Shown here: positions 40,693 to 50,074 of the stretch, piece after piece
Numbering within the stretch: position 1 is the first letter of the stretch
How the letters are laid out: every line of letters starts with the position of its first letter
Assembly (NCBI GenBank): GCA_033344795.1
Contig: JAWPMS010000001.1
Location: forward strand, 3,224,001 to 3,288,000
Source: SHLQ01 sp033344795
Lineage (GTDB): Bacteria; Actinomycetota; Acidimicrobiia; Acidimicrobiales; SHLQ01
Direction: 5' to 3'
Length of the DNA stretch: 64,000 bases
Notes under the pieces: generated by a model
Told to the model about the DNA's origin: nothing
Databases searched by the model: none
What the model saw: the letters and a program-made list of their open reading frames with translations, nothing else
Position numbers and translations under genes: made by a program

Positions 40693-42255
40693 ATGACCGT
40701 TCAGCCTTCGGTCCTGGATGTCCTAGACCATCTGGGCGGCGCCTCATCGGATGTCGTGTGGATCAGAACCGCTGGTGAGATGCTCTATATCAGTCCCGCA
40801 TACGAGGCGATATGGGGCCGCGCACGCGAGAGCCTCTACGAGGCCCCCGACGGTTTCCTCGACATGGTTCATCCAGATGATCGCGACCGTCTCGCCGAAG
40901 CCTTCGCTGCGTGTATCCAGGGCGAAGGTGACTTCGACGCCGAATACAGGATCGTCCGCGACGACGGAGATCTCCGCATCATTCATGCGCGCACCCGAAT
41001 CGAAACCGACTCCGAGGGCAATCTCCTCCGCGAGGTGGGCTTGGCGTCCGATGGCACGGCCCAACGTAGGGAACAAGCTGCTCTGCGAGAAGCGCGACGC
41101 CTCGAATCACTCGGCATGCTCGCCGGCAGCATCGCCCACGATTTCGTCAACGTTTTGGCGAGCATTTCAATCAACATCGAACCAATGGCGCAGGACCCAA
41201 GTGTCTGTGGGGCACAAATGAAACGCCTCGAAATGGTGGGCGAAGCGGTTCAACAAGCGATGGCGCTTTGTAAACAGCTGCTGGACTATGCGGGCGATGA
41301 TCGCCAAGCGAAGTGCAGAACCGATCTGGGCGTTGACATTCGCGCCATGGCAGATCTCCTGGCCTCTGCACTGCCGGACGGGGCCGAGCTGGATCTGGCG
41401 GACGTAGCGACCGGCGTGCACGCAGTGGTTGATCCCTCGCAGATCTCTCAGCTGATGCTCAATCTCGTCACGAATGCGAGCGAGGCGCTCTCCAAGTCCG
41501 GTGGGAACGTGCGGGTCAGCTTGGAATTGCGAGAGTTCGGGCTAGCCGAACTCAGAGTTCCGTCATTCGGCCATCAACTTGAGCCCGACGAATACGTCTG
41601 TATTCGAGTGGTCGACGACGGATCTGGGTTGGACCCAGATCGCGTTTCTCGGCTCTTTGAGCCCTTCGTTGGAAGCAAAGGTGAACGTCGTGGGCTGGGC
41701 CTCTCCACCGTCCTTCGAATTGTGAGGGAGCACGGTGGCGCTGTACGCGTCGATGGACGCATCGGAGAGGGCGCCACGTTCGAAGTTCTGCTTCCTGTCG
41801 ACGGGACGCAGGTGGATGCCAACCCGGTGATGGCAAATACGCTCGAGTGGGAGGAGGCCTCCAGGCCAGCCCCGGGATCTCCCGCACTGCTGGTGATCGA
41901 AGATCCCGCAGAACGAACTCTTGTGGCGGTCGTTCTGGAGCGAGAGGGTTATCACGCCCGGTCTGCTGCCACCGGGAGAGAGGGGCGAATCCTCGCCGAG
42001 ACCGAAGGGTTCGAGCTGGCGGTGATCGACGCTGACCTTCACGACGGCGAAGGCCTCACGCTGTTGGGTGAGGTTCGGGATCACCAACCCGCAATCGGTG
42101 TGATTCTCCTAGCGGATAACGAGAGCTACTCAGCCGCCCAGACAGCGTCGAGCGAGTCAGACTCAATCTTGATTCGCCGGCCATTCATGGCGACAGAGTT
42201 GCTTCGAGCTGTTGCGAACCTCCGGCCATCGGCGACATCTCATCCGCCGAGGTGA
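40693..42255 (+). CDS. hybrid sensor histidine kinase/response regulator (PAS-HisKA-HATPase-REC)
   Basis: A 520-residue cytoplasmic hybrid kinase with no membrane helix. PAS domain (about 15-125: SDVVWIRTAGEMLYISPAYE, DMVHPDDRDRL), HisKA helix with phospho-acceptor H149 (GMLAGSIAHDFVNVL), HATPase with N-box NLVTNASEAL (N261), G1 VDDGSGLD, F-box LFEPFVGSKGERRGLGL. A C-terminal receiver follows (about 398-512) with acidic pair E403-D404 and acceptor D446. The conserved receiver lysine is Arg (ILIRRPF, R496), so phosphotransfer kinetics or output may differ. ATG 40693 is chosen at the PAS boundary. Signal and partner are unknown; no separate regulator gene is adjacent. Confidence 0.88.
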   Translation: MTVQPSVLDVLDHLGGASSDVVWIRTAGEMLYISPAYEAIWGRARESLYEAPDGFLDMVHPDDRDRLAEAFAACIQGEGDFDAEYRIVRDDGDLRIIHARTRIETDSEGNLLREVGLASDGTAQRREQAALREARRLESLGMLAGSIAHDFVNVLASISINIEPMAQDPSVCGAQMKRLEMVGEAVQQAMALCKQLLDYAGDDRQAKCRTDLGVDIRAMADLLASALPDGAELDLADVATGVHAVVDPSQISQLMLNLVTNASEALSKSGGNVRVSLELREFGLAELRVPSFGHQLEPDEYVCIRVVDDGSGLDPDRVSRLFEPFVGSKGERRGLGLSTVLRIVREHGGAVRVDGRIGEGATFEVLLPVDGTQVDANPVMANTLEWEEASRPAPGSPALLVIEDPAERTLVAVVLEREGYHARSAATGREGRILAETEGFELAVIDADLHDGEGLTLLGEVRDHQPAIGVILLADNESYSAAQTASSESDSILIRRPFMATELLRAVANLRPSATSHPPR

Positions 42256-42326
42256 GTCGCTGTCGCTAGCGCTCGGATCCGGTGCGATGTTCTCTCTCAT
42301 TCTCAAATGCCTCATACGCTCGTGGC

Positions 42327-43310
42327 ATGCAGTTGAGCATTCTCGACCAGACACCCGTGCCACACGGATCGACAGCGACGGAAGCAATAGCGAACACGAT
42401 CGACCTCGCTACGCACGCCGAGTCCCTTGGGTATCAGCGATATTGGGTGGCCGAGCACCACAACTCGACGGGGTATGCAGGCGCTGCTCCAGAGATCCTC
42501 ATCGGGGCAATCGCTGCTGCGACCTCCACCATCCGAGTCGGATCGGGCGGTGTGATGTTGTCCCACTACAGCCCGCTGAAGGTTGCCGAGGTCTTTCGCG
42601 TACTCAGCGCTCTGCATCCAGATCGCATCGACCTTGGTATCGGTCGAGCTCCCGGTGGTGGAACCGCTGCTGCGGATGCGCTCGCCCGAGGCACCGCTGG
42701 ATTTGCGAGGGACGACTATCCGGCATTGGTCGCGGAGCTCGAGGCCTATCTCGCTGGTCCGGTCGGAGAGGTGCATGCGTCCCCGCTCGACACGACCAGG
42801 CCTCCGGTCTGGATGCTTGCTTCGAGCGCAACGAGTGCGACCCTTGCGGCTGAGCTCGGCTTGCCCCTGGCGTGGGCGCACTTCATCTCCTCAGCCGATG
42901 GCCCTGCCGCTGTTGATGCGTATCGACGGGCGTTCATCCCTTCGTCTCAGCTGCAAACCCCCAAGGTCACCTTTGCCGTCTCCGCCCTGGCAGCGGCAAC
43001 CGACGATGAAGCGAACCGTCTCGCTACCAGTGTTCAGCAGTTCAAACGAAATGGTTTCACGGGCATGCTTCCGACGGTGGCGGAAGCGTTGCGCCAGGGG
43101 GCGAAGATCGAGGGGCCGCACGAGCCGCGGATTGGGGTAGCCCCAGCTGTCGTTGGTTCACCGGACAAGGTGATGAATCAGCTCCGGTCGCTGTGCGCAA
43201 CGTATGGCACTGATGACGTGACGATCGTCGGCATCTGCCACGATCACACAGCACGAGTACATTCACACGAACTGATCGCTCGGGGCTCCCGGCGAGATTC
43301 AGTCGGTTGA
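42327..43310 (+). CDS. LLM class flavin-dependent oxidoreductase
   Basis: A 327-residue luciferase-like monooxygenase-family TIM barrel: MQLSILDQTPV start, GYQRYWVAEHHNSTGYAGAAPE (parts), RVGSGGVMLSHYSPLKVAE and the phosphate-binding DLGIGRAPGG. This MsnO8/YhbW-like subgroup uses FMN or F420. ATG 42327 begins exactly at the usual family start. Its 3' end overlaps the convergent pyruvate phosphate dikinase gene by 12 bases. Substrate unknown. Confidence 0.9.
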   Translation: MQLSILDQTPVPHGSTATEAIANTIDLATHAESLGYQRYWVAEHHNSTGYAGAAPEILIGAIAAATSTIRVGSGGVMLSHYSPLKVAEVFRVLSALHPDRIDLGIGRAPGGGTAAADALARGTAGFARDDYPALVAELEAYLAGPVGEVHASPLDTTRPPVWMLASSATSATLAAELGLPLAWAHFISSADGPAAVDAYRRAFIPSSQLQTPKVTFAVSALAAATDDEANRLATSVQQFKRNGFTGMLPTVAEALRQGAKIEGPHEPRIGVAPAVVGSPDKVMNQLRSLCATYGTDDVTIVGICHDHTARVHSHELIARGSRRDSVG

Positions 43311-45974
43311 CTCCGCTTCGTCGCTGATTGCGGCCTGCGCCGCAGCCAAGCGGGCAACTGGTACGCGATACGGCGAGCACGAGACGTAGTCGATATCGCT
43401 GTGGTGGAAGAAGTCGATGGAGTCCGGATCGCCACCGTGCTCGCCACAGATGCCCGTCTTGATGGTCGGCTTTGCCTGACGGCTCGCACTCGCTCCATGT
43501 CGAACGAGCGCTCCCACGCCATTTTGGTCGATGGTTTGGAACGGGTCCGACTGGATGATCTGCCGGCGCACGTAACTGGGGAGAAAGCGAGATGAATCAT
43601 CTCGACTCAATCCAAGAGTGGTCTGCGTGAGATCATTCGTGCCGAACGAAATGAACTCTGCCGTCTCCGCGATCTCGGCTGCGGTGAGCGCAGCGCGAGG
43701 AAGCTCGATCATCGTGCCGATGCTGTACTCGACCGTGTGGCCCTCGCGTTGGAACACCTCGGCGGCAGCCTCGGTGACGATTTGATGCTGATGCTCGAGT
43801 TCGGTTGCGAAGGCGACAAGCGGCACCATGATCTCGGGCTGGACCTTGATGCCGTTTCTTTCGCAGCGAACCGCCGCGGTCAAGATCGCTCGGGCCTGCA
43901 TCGAGGTGATCTCGGGGTAGGAGACGCCCAGTCGACAACCGCGATGGCCAAGCATCGGGTTGGATTCCGAGAGGCGAGCGATCTGGGCGAGCGTGTCTTC
44001 GAGCTGGTTGATCTGCGCCAGCAGCTCGTTGACGGTCGACAGGCTCGTCGCTCCGGTGAGTTGGAGTTTCAGGTCGGTGACCTGATCACCGATCTCGTTG
44101 CGGTGGGGAAGAAATTCGTGCAGAGGGGGATCGAGCAACCGGACCGTGACCGGTAGGCCATCCATCGAGGTGAAGAGCGCCTCGAAATCTTCGGTCTGGA
44201 GTGGTTCGATCTCCGAGAGCGCTTCGGCGCGGGCGACGGCGTTCGGCGCCATGATCATCTGGCGCATCGCAATGATTCGTTCTCCCTCGAAGAACATGTG
44301 CTCAGTTCGACAGAGGCCGATGCCTTGGGCCCCTAGGGAGCGTGCGACGCCAGCATCGTGGCTGTTGTCGGCATTCGCTCTCACGTCGAGTCGCCGGAAC
44401 GTGTCTGCCCAATTCATCAGCGTTTCGAAGTCGCTGTCGAGTACCGGGTCGACCGTTGGAACTTCACCGAGGTAGATGGTTCCGGTGGTGCCATCGACGG
44501 TGATGTGATCGCCGGCGGTCACGGTTGCCGTTGGCGTGCGGAAGAGTTGGTGCTCAGCATCGACGGCAAGATCTTCACAGCCGACGACGCAGCACTTGCC
44601 CATGCCGCGAGCAACCACGGCGGCGTGTGACGTCACGCCACCTCGGCTGGTGACGATGGCTTGGGCTGCGACCATTCCATGGAAGTCGTCCGGACTGGTT
44701 TCGGTGCGAACCAAAACGACCGCATGACCTGCTTCTGTGAGCTCTACCGCTTCGTCGGCGGTGAACACGGCGATGCCCGATGCTCCGCCCGGTGAAGCCG
44801 GAAGACCGCGCACCAGCTCGACCGTATTGCTGTCAGGTTGCACGAGCGGGTGGAGGAGCTCCTCGAGTCGCCACGGGCTCACCCGAAGAACAGCTTCGCG
44901 TTGGGTGATCAACCCTTCGTTGACCAGGTCGACCGCCACGCGCACAGCAGCGCGGCCGGTGCGTTTCGCGTTCCTTGTTTGCAGAAGCCAGAGTTTTCCG
45001 TGCTCGATCGTGAATTCGATGTCTTGGGAGTCTCGATTGTTCTTCTCGAGTTGTTCGGCCATATCGACAAGTTGTTGGTACGCGCCAGGGTCGAAATCGG
45101 CGAGCGATTGAATCGGCTGCGGCGTCCGAAGCCCGGCGACGACGTCTTCACCCTGAGCGTCTTGAAGGTACTCACCCCACAAGCCAGGTTCGCCGGTTGT
45201 CGGGTTGCGTGTGAAGACGACACCTGTTCCCGAAGTGGGGCCCGTATTGCCAAAGACCATTGCCTGCACCGTGACCGCTGTGAAGAGGTCATCGGGGATG
45301 CCTTCGAGCTGACGATACGCAATTGCGCGCTTGTTCATCCAGGAGCCGAAGACCGCTGCAATGGCTTGCCGAAGTTGTTTCTCGGGTTCCGCAGGAACGG
45401 TGTGACCCGTTCGATTTGCGATGCTTCGTTGCAAGTCCCGAACGAGTTCCCGGGACTCCGCCGCAGTCGGCCGACCGTGTTGGGTGGCCTCATGGGTCTT
45501 TCCACCTCGGAGAATGTCACCCTCGACGCCGAGCACGATTTCGCCGTACATCTGCACGAAACGGCGGTAGCAATCCCACGAGAAATCGGGGTCACCGGTC
45601 AGTTCGCCAAGGGCGTCAGCAGTTGCGTCGTTGAGACCGAGATTCAACACCGTGTCCATCATCCCGGGCATCGAAATCGGGGCCCCGGAACGGACCGAAA
45701 CCAAGAGGGGGCGGCTGAGGTCACCAAACGCCTTGTTCGTCTGTGCCTCGAGGCCAGAGACAGCCTGTTCGACCTGGTCCCACAGTGATCCGGAGATGAC
45801 CCCCTCCGTGTCGTAGAAAGCCGAGCATGCGGCGGTGGTCACGATGAACCCGGCGGGAACCGGCAGGCCCTCGGCCGTCATTGCTGCGAGTCCTGCACCC
45901 TTTCCACCGAGTAGCGCTCTGTCCGACGGATCGGCGTTCGCGAAGTCGGTTACCTGGGGGGTAGGAACGCTCAT
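43299..45974 (-). CDS. ppdK: pyruvate, phosphate dikinase
   Basis: An 891-residue enzyme interconverting ATP, phosphate and pyruvate with AMP, diphosphate and PEP. The N-terminal ATP-grasp part starts FANADPSDRALLGGKGAGLA and includes SMPGMMDTVLNLGLND and QAMVFGNTGPTSGTGVVFTR. The swivelling phosphohistidine domain has GGVTSHAAVVARGMGKCCVVG. The PEP/pyruvate barrel has GHRGCRLGVSYPEI, ISFGTNDLTQTTLGLSRDD and the catalytic cysteine in GICGEHGGDP. All parts of a complete PPDK are present and the length is normal. ATG 45974 has GGAGAG seven bases upstream. It supports PEP supply or gluconeogenesis; a PpdK regulatory protein (DUF299) gene is not nearby. Confidence 0.95.
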   Translation of the reverse strand: MSVPTPQVTDFANADPSDRALLGGKGAGLAAMTAEGLPVPAGFIVTTAACSAFYDTEGVISGSLWDQVEQAVSGLEAQTNKAFGDLSRPLLVSVRSGAPISMPGMMDTVLNLGLNDATADALGELTGDPDFSWDCYRRFVQMYGEIVLGVEGDILRGGKTHEATQHGRPTAAESRELVRDLQRSIANRTGHTVPAEPEKQLRQAIAAVFGSWMNKRAIAYRQLEGIPDDLFTAVTVQAMVFGNTGPTSGTGVVFTRNPTTGEPGLWGEYLQDAQGEDVVAGLRTPQPIQSLADFDPGAYQQLVDMAEQLEKNNRDSQDIEFTIEHGKLWLLQTRNAKRTGRAAVRVAVDLVNEGLITQREAVLRVSPWRLEELLHPLVQPDSNTVELVRGLPASPGGASGIAVFTADEAVELTEAGHAVVLVRTETSPDDFHGMVAAQAIVTSRGGVTSHAAVVARGMGKCCVVGCEDLAVDAEHQLFRTPTATVTAGDHITVDGTTGTIYLGEVPTVDPVLDSDFETLMNWADTFRRLDVRANADNSHDAGVARSLGAQGIGLCRTEHMFFEGERIIAMRQMIMAPNAVARAEALSEIEPLQTEDFEALFTSMDGLPVTVRLLDPPLHEFLPHRNEIGDQVTDLKLQLTGATSLSTVNELLAQINQLEDTLAQIARLSESNPMLGHRGCRLGVSYPEITSMQARAILTAAVRCERNGIKVQPEIMVPLVAFATELEHQHQIVTEAAAEVFQREGHTVEYSIGTMIELPRAALTAAEIAETAEFISFGTNDLTQTTLGLSRDDSSRFLPSYVRRQIIQSDPFQTIDQNGVGALVRHGASASRQAKPTIKTGICGEHGGDPDSIDFFHHSDIDYVSCSPYRVPVARLAAAQAAISDEAESTD

Positions 45975-46127
45975 GATTCTCTCCAAAGTCTGCGCACTCG
46001 CGACGAACGACGAGCGTGTAGTTCCGAATCGACCTTGTCTAGCAGATCTTGAGGTATCGCCGACGAGGCTCGGATCAGCGCTTTCCGTTACCTGTTGGTC
46101 GTCCGATGCTGAGAGTTCTTCTGAAGA

Positions 46128-47045
46128 TCAGCTCTCGCTGCGATGGAGCTGCCAAGTCCAATGCTCGCCGTCAGCGGACACCGAGAGCTCCCAACTGAAC
46201 TCGTCTCCTGCCGAGACATCCAACGGCTCAGCGAGCGGCAAGAACCCGTGCGACCAGCTCGAGTCCTCACGCGGTGGCAGATTGTCGACCGTCACGCCCT
46301 CACACAGAAGAGAGTCGAACCAGCAGGCCAACCCGTGCAAGGTGCCTGCGCGATCCACCCGCAAGTGGCCAGCAGAAGTCGTGGTTTCGTCGAGCGTTTC
46401 CGTGAAGTGGATGTCGGCTGCCAGCTCCGGCTGTCCGAGGAGGAACTCTGGGGTGATATCGGCGAACCACAACGTCCGTTCGGCTCTGCGTTGGGCCGCT
46501 TTGTAGTCGTACGGTAAGTCCGGAGAGCGCCAGTCGGCGGCCAGAGCGTGATCGTCGAACGATTCGGCCGCCGCTATCCAGAGCCGAAGCCGCTGCGGCA
46601 ACAACACCGCATCAGGCCGAAGGAGCCGCTGTCGGGCATCGGCGACCCAGGCGATGATTCCTTCGTCGAGTCCGGCACTTCCGATGGTCTCGGTGATGAG
46701 CACATCGGCCCGCTCAGGGATGTCGATCTTGGTCGACCAACCCTCGACGAATTCGATTCGATCAGCGAATCCGTTGTCGATCGCCAACTCGCGGGCGGCC
46801 TCGATGATCGGTCCGCTTTCGACTGCGTACACGCGTTTCGCCCCAGCCTCGCACGCCATGAACGACAGCACGCCCGTACCGCAGCCCACATCGAGCACCA
46901 CGTCGCCAGGTTTCACCGACGCCTGAATTGCGCGTCGGTAGGAATCCATCCGAGCTTCGTCCAGCAGCATGTTCAGGTGGTAGTTGAGGACCGGAGAATG
47001 GGAGCGGTCGCGCTGCCAGACGGGGCTTGCAGGCGCGGGAGGCAT
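46128..47045 (-). CDS. PRMT-like SAM-dependent methyltransferase
   Basis: A 305-residue protein with an N-terminal Rossmann methyltransferase domain: MLLDEARMDSYRRAIQ (the Tyr and Arg region preceding motif I in PRMTs), VLDVGCGTGVLSFMACEAGA, VYAVESGPIIEAARELA, and the double-E-like segment LITETIGSAGLDEGI. The C-terminal beta domain (about 170-305) resembles the PRMT barrel, with WSHGFLPLAEPLDVSAGDEF. It probably methylates an arginine or small acceptor. Eukaryotic PRMTs have SExMGYxLxxE; here the sequence is TETIGSAGLDE, so the first catalytic Glu is present and the second probable. It is downstream of the PPDK promoter region, same strand. Confidence 0.75.
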   Translation of the reverse strand: MPPAPASPVWQRDRSHSPVLNYHLNMLLDEARMDSYRRAIQASVKPGDVVLDVGCGTGVLSFMACEAGAKRVYAVESGPIIEAARELAIDNGFADRIEFVEGWSTKIDIPERADVLITETIGSAGLDEGIIAWVADARQRLLRPDAVLLPQRLRLWIAAAESFDDHALAADWRSPDLPYDYKAAQRRAERTLWFADITPEFLLGQPELAADIHFTETLDETTTSAGHLRVDRAGTLHGLACWFDSLLCEGVTVDNLPPREDSSWSHGFLPLAEPLDVSAGDEFSWELSVSADGEHWTWQLHRSES

Positions 47046-47125
47046 CGCGCTGAACCTACTGGTTGTCGAACCGTTTCATGTTCGCCGGGACCGCATTGCT
47101 TAGGCCCAGCGCGAGACGCGAGCTT

Positions 47126-48469
47126 CTATTTGGGGCGAACTCGACTCACCAACCGGTCGATCGCTTCGCTCATTTCTACGGTTGCTGATTTCATGGACTG
47201 CACGAGATCGATGACGTCGTCGTCGATGGAGACCGCTCGATCCGCGACTTCGGTCAGCAAGACGTCGCTGAGCAGTCGGGTTGCGGCCAGAGGGTTTCGT
47301 AGATCGTTGACCACGATGTCCAGAATCTCGTTGTTCTCCGTGATGAGGTCGGAGAGCTGCGTGTTCTTCTCGACGAGCTCGACCGTGCGTAGGTAATGGA
47401 CTTCATCGGTCTTTGCGGCGAGCTCTGCGGCGAAGTGACGTTCGAGTGCGACCAGTCGGGTTTGCGCCTGCCGGCCCCGCAGATCCTTCTCGAGTTGCAT
47501 GTAACGACGCAACATCTCCAGAGCGAGCATCGGCTCGTCCTTCGCCTCATGCAACTCCGCGGCCACTCGGTAGTAACCGAGTAGGTGTGCTTTCATCCAT
47601 TCCGGGTCAGACACTCTGTCAGCAAGGGCGAGCATCTCACCGGCACGATCCAGGTCTCCGACCGTCAGATGAACCTCGGCGATGTCGACGTACAGCACGG
47701 CTGCGTGCTGGGCGGGCAACTCTGCAATCTGTTCGAGGTGCTCTTCGGCGAGGAGTACGGCTTCGTCGAGCCGGCCGCTGCGCCGATGCAGGTACATGAG
47801 ATTCAGATTGAGATAGGTCTCTACGTATCGTGGCGTTGCACTGTCGATGAGATCCAGGCTTTTGGCCAACCAGATGATGCCTTCATCTCCACGGTGAAGG
47901 TGGCCATACGCGAGGCCGACCGCGCTGTATGACCGCAACAACAGCTGGCGATCGTCAAGTGTCTCGGTGATGGCGAGCGTGCGCATCGTGGACTCGAGCA
48001 TCTGCTCGTACGCGCCTTGTGCCTCGTAGAGCGAACTCAATCCGTGAAGCACCGCGGCATGGATTCGTTCATCTCCGAGTTCTTCGGCGAGATCGAGTGC
48101 TTCGAAGATGCTGCTCGAGGCTTCGGCTTGCATGCCCGCGTACTCAAAACACGTGGCTATGGAACAGAGCCCAAAGATGCGTCGCCTGATGTTGCCGGAC
48201 CTGCCACTGGTCCCGATCGAATCGTGCAGGTGCTCGATGGCTCGCTCGTAGTCTCCCCGCGCCGTGTCGAGCATTCCACGGATGAACAGGAGATCGGCTC
48301 GGAACCTGTCGAGTTCTTCGTCCTGTGTGGTGGAGTGGTCGATCCAGAGCTCGAACGTCGCACAGAAGTCCTCGATGCCGTCCGGAATCGCAGGCCCGGA
48401 TTGCTCGAATTGGCTCAAGAACCGATCGAGGGCAGCCTGATCGAATCGAGGATCGTTGATGGTGCTCAT
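47126..48469 (-). CDS. TPR-repeat protein with degenerate HisKA helix
   Basis: A 447-residue protein. About residues 40-330 form TPR units (GDYERAIEHLHDSIGTSG, GRLDEAVLLAEEHLEQIAEL, VGDLDRAGEMLALADRV and others), then a coiled coil (KTDEVHYLRTVELVEKNTQLSDLI, parts). The end is a HisKA-like helix, EILDIVVNDLRNPLAATRLL, where the histidine of canonical SHELRTPL is Asn. No ATPase domain follows; the protein stops after a short helix ending SRVRPK. This looks like a signalling adaptor or a kinase decoy derived from a TPR histidine kinase. Start ATG 48469. It is cytoplasmic by lack of signal or membrane helices. Confidence 0.75.
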   Translation of the reverse strand: MSTINDPRFDQAALDRFLSQFEQSGPAIPDGIEDFCATFELWIDHSTTQDEELDRFRADLLFIRGMLDTARGDYERAIEHLHDSIGTSGRSGNIRRRIFGLCSIATCFEYAGMQAEASSSIFEALDLAEELGDERIHAAVLHGLSSLYEAQGAYEQMLESTMRTLAITETLDDRQLLLRSYSAVGLAYGHLHRGDEGIIWLAKSLDLIDSATPRYVETYLNLNLMYLHRRSGRLDEAVLLAEEHLEQIAELPAQHAAVLYVDIAEVHLTVGDLDRAGEMLALADRVSDPEWMKAHLLGYYRVAAELHEAKDEPMLALEMLRRYMQLEKDLRGRQAQTRLVALERHFAAELAAKTDEVHYLRTVELVEKNTQLSDLITENNEILDIVVNDLRNPLAATRLLSDVLLTEVADRAVSIDDDVIDLVQSMKSATVEMSEAIDRLVSRVRPK

Positions 48470-48544
48470 CGAGGTACTTCCAAGTGGCGGATTGGTAGTA
48501 ATACGACTATGGCATACGCCTGCCAATCCTCAAGAAGCGAAGCA

Positions 48545-48943
48545 CTAGACAGGGCCGATGGCGTGGTTGGAATTCACCGTGAGGGTGTTGCCCTGAGGAT
48601 CGCTGGCGTGAAATCGATCGTGAGGGCTTCCCCGCGTGATCGAGCTGGGATTGGCACCGACGGCCTCGAGGAGTGCCCATGTCTCGTCGATGTCGTCGAC
48701 GATGAGGTCGAGGACGCCATCGGCCGTGTGGCTTTGTCGCAGGATCAGGTGTGTGCCGCCTCGAAGCTCGAGGATGGCGGCACTGCCCATGTTGATCACC
48801 AGGCGCATGCCGATGGAGGTGTAGAAGTCGACGAGCTCGGCGACGTCCGTGGCCGGAAACGCCATGTGGCCGATGCCGAATCGGGGACGTCGGTCCTCGA
48901 TGTCGGAGGAGGCGCTGAGAGTTGTTTGGTTTGCGAGAGTCAC
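48545..48943 (-). CDS. VOC family protein
   Basis: A 132-residue glyoxalase-fold protein: FGIGHMAFPATDVAELVDFYTSIGM (parts), the AAILELRGGTHLILRQSH strand pair, LDLIVDDIDETWALLEAVGA and FHASDPQGNTLTVNSNH closing. H and E candidates for the metal site are the GHMAF and ILEL positions. GTG 48943 has AGGAAG about seven bases before it; a longer upstream frame reads across the control region of the next divergent gene and is not supported. It is divergent from an unidentified protein gene with an IdeR-box-like site between them. Confidence 0.85.
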   Translation of the reverse strand: MTLANQTTLSASSDIEDRRPRFGIGHMAFPATDVAELVDFYTSIGMRLVINMGSAAILELRGGTHLILRQSHTADGVLDLIVDDIDETWALLEAVGANPSSITRGSPHDRFHASDPQGNTLTVNSNHAIGPV

Positions 48944-48968
48944 GATGTTACTTCCTGTTTCTTGGGTG

Positions 48969-48987
48969 TTAGGTAAGGTTAACAACC
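48969..48987. promoter_or_regulatory. IdeR/DtxR-box-like sequence
   Basis: TTAGGTAAGGTTAACAACC agrees with the known IdeR consensus TTAGGTTAGGCTAACCTAA at 13 of 19 positions, with an almost intact left half and a poor right half. It sits between the divergent VOC gene and the unknown gene at 49052. Iron control is therefore possible but unproven. Confidence 0.3.
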
Positions 48988-49051
48988 CGACTAAGGCGTC
49001 CTGTATTCCCGAGTTGGCTAGGCTGAGGCAACTCAAGACGATTGGGTGAAT

Positions 49052-50053
49052 ATGAGCACAAACACGAACTCCGACAGTGCTGAACTAAAGGCGACGTTGA
49101 GTCTGCAACGCAAGGCAGCAATTGCGCAGGGCGGCGCCTTCGACCATGCCGGACAAGTGCGGGTCGAGCGATTGGTCGACTTCGACATGAGTCGGACGAT
49201 CTTCGGTGGACTCGAAGGGATCGCCCGCAAATTCATGGTCGAGAAGCTCGCAAAGGAACCGGTGTGGGACGACGACGTAGCCGCCGAGATCGAGGCGGCG
49301 TACGCCGAGGGAGAATCGGCTCGACCTGCGCCCGTGATCGATCAACGCCTGATCAACTTCATGATCGACGAGTGCGACTTCAGCATGGAGCACGCAGACG
49401 GCACCTTTCTCGAACACCTGGTGTTCTGCCATGACTACTCCGCTCGGTACTACCCAGAGCACTCGCCGAATGTGGCGCTGCTTCATTCGATCCTGGGGAC
49501 CGCGACAAATACGTTCGCGATGGACGCCAGCAAGATCCCGAAACTGAAAGCGTTACTCACGGAGTTCGAAGCGTTGCACGTCGAGGTCTTTCCTTCGACC
49601 CTGCGGTTGTTGTACAACGACGGCCTTCTCGGCGAGCTCGAGGAGAATCTGCATCGTCTTGACGATCTCAATGCCTTGCACTGCTATCGAGTGATCGACA
49701 ACGAACCGCTGACGATCGATGCCGAGAACCTCTGGATCAACCTGAACTATCACCTGATGCACTTCGTCGACTTCATGCCCTCGGCGAACTGGTCCGCGCA
49801 TCAGGCCGACCCGCTGCTTCAGATGTTCGAAGCACTGTCGAGCCTGTTGGATCGCGCAGGGCAGCGCCAGGCGCATGTCGAGGTTTCCTTCCCGAGCGCA
49901 AAGGCTGCGCCGGTTCGCGAAGCCCGTACTCCGTTCGGCCGAATCATCGGTCTGCTTCCGGCATCGGTCACCCTCAAACTCGCCCGCAAATCCATTCAGG
50001 AGTACTCGGACAAGGCTGGTCATGACCTGGCGTACGAACTCGAGTGGAGCTAG
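49052..50053 (+). CDS. uncharacterised protein, possible metal-binding helical enzyme
   Basis: A 333-residue protein that I do not recognise. It seems mostly helical. Conspicuous elements are LINFMIDECDFSMEHADGTFLEHLVFCHDY (parts), with several Glu, His and Asp residues spaced along a helix pair, a SARYYPEHSPNVALLHSILGTATNTFAM segment (parts), and NLNYHLMHFVDFMPSANWSAHQADPLLQMF. The H/E patterns would fit a di-iron or other metal site, but no known motif is confirmed. The C-terminus is basic and amphipathic. ATG 49052 is used; a GTG two codons earlier is possible. No membrane segment is seen. Confidence 0.7.
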   Translation: MSTNTNSDSAELKATLSLQRKAAIAQGGAFDHAGQVRVERLVDFDMSRTIFGGLEGIARKFMVEKLAKEPVWDDDVAAEIEAAYAEGESARPAPVIDQRLINFMIDECDFSMEHADGTFLEHLVFCHDYSARYYPEHSPNVALLHSILGTATNTFAMDASKIPKLKALLTEFEALHVEVFPSTLRLLYNDGLLGELEENLHRLDDLNALHCYRVIDNEPLTIDAENLWINLNYHLMHFVDFMPSANWSAHQADPLLQMFEALSSLLDRAGQRQAHVEVSFPSAKAAPVREARTPFGRIIGLLPASVTLKLARKSIQEYSDKAGHDLAYELEWS

Positions 50054-50074
50054 ATCTGCGCCTCTCGTCCAGTG

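Noticed and set aside
43299..43310. Overlap of the luciferase-like and PPDK genes as a sign of misannotation
   Set aside because: Both proteins are complete with normal C-termini; a 12-base convergent overlap is common in compact genomes.
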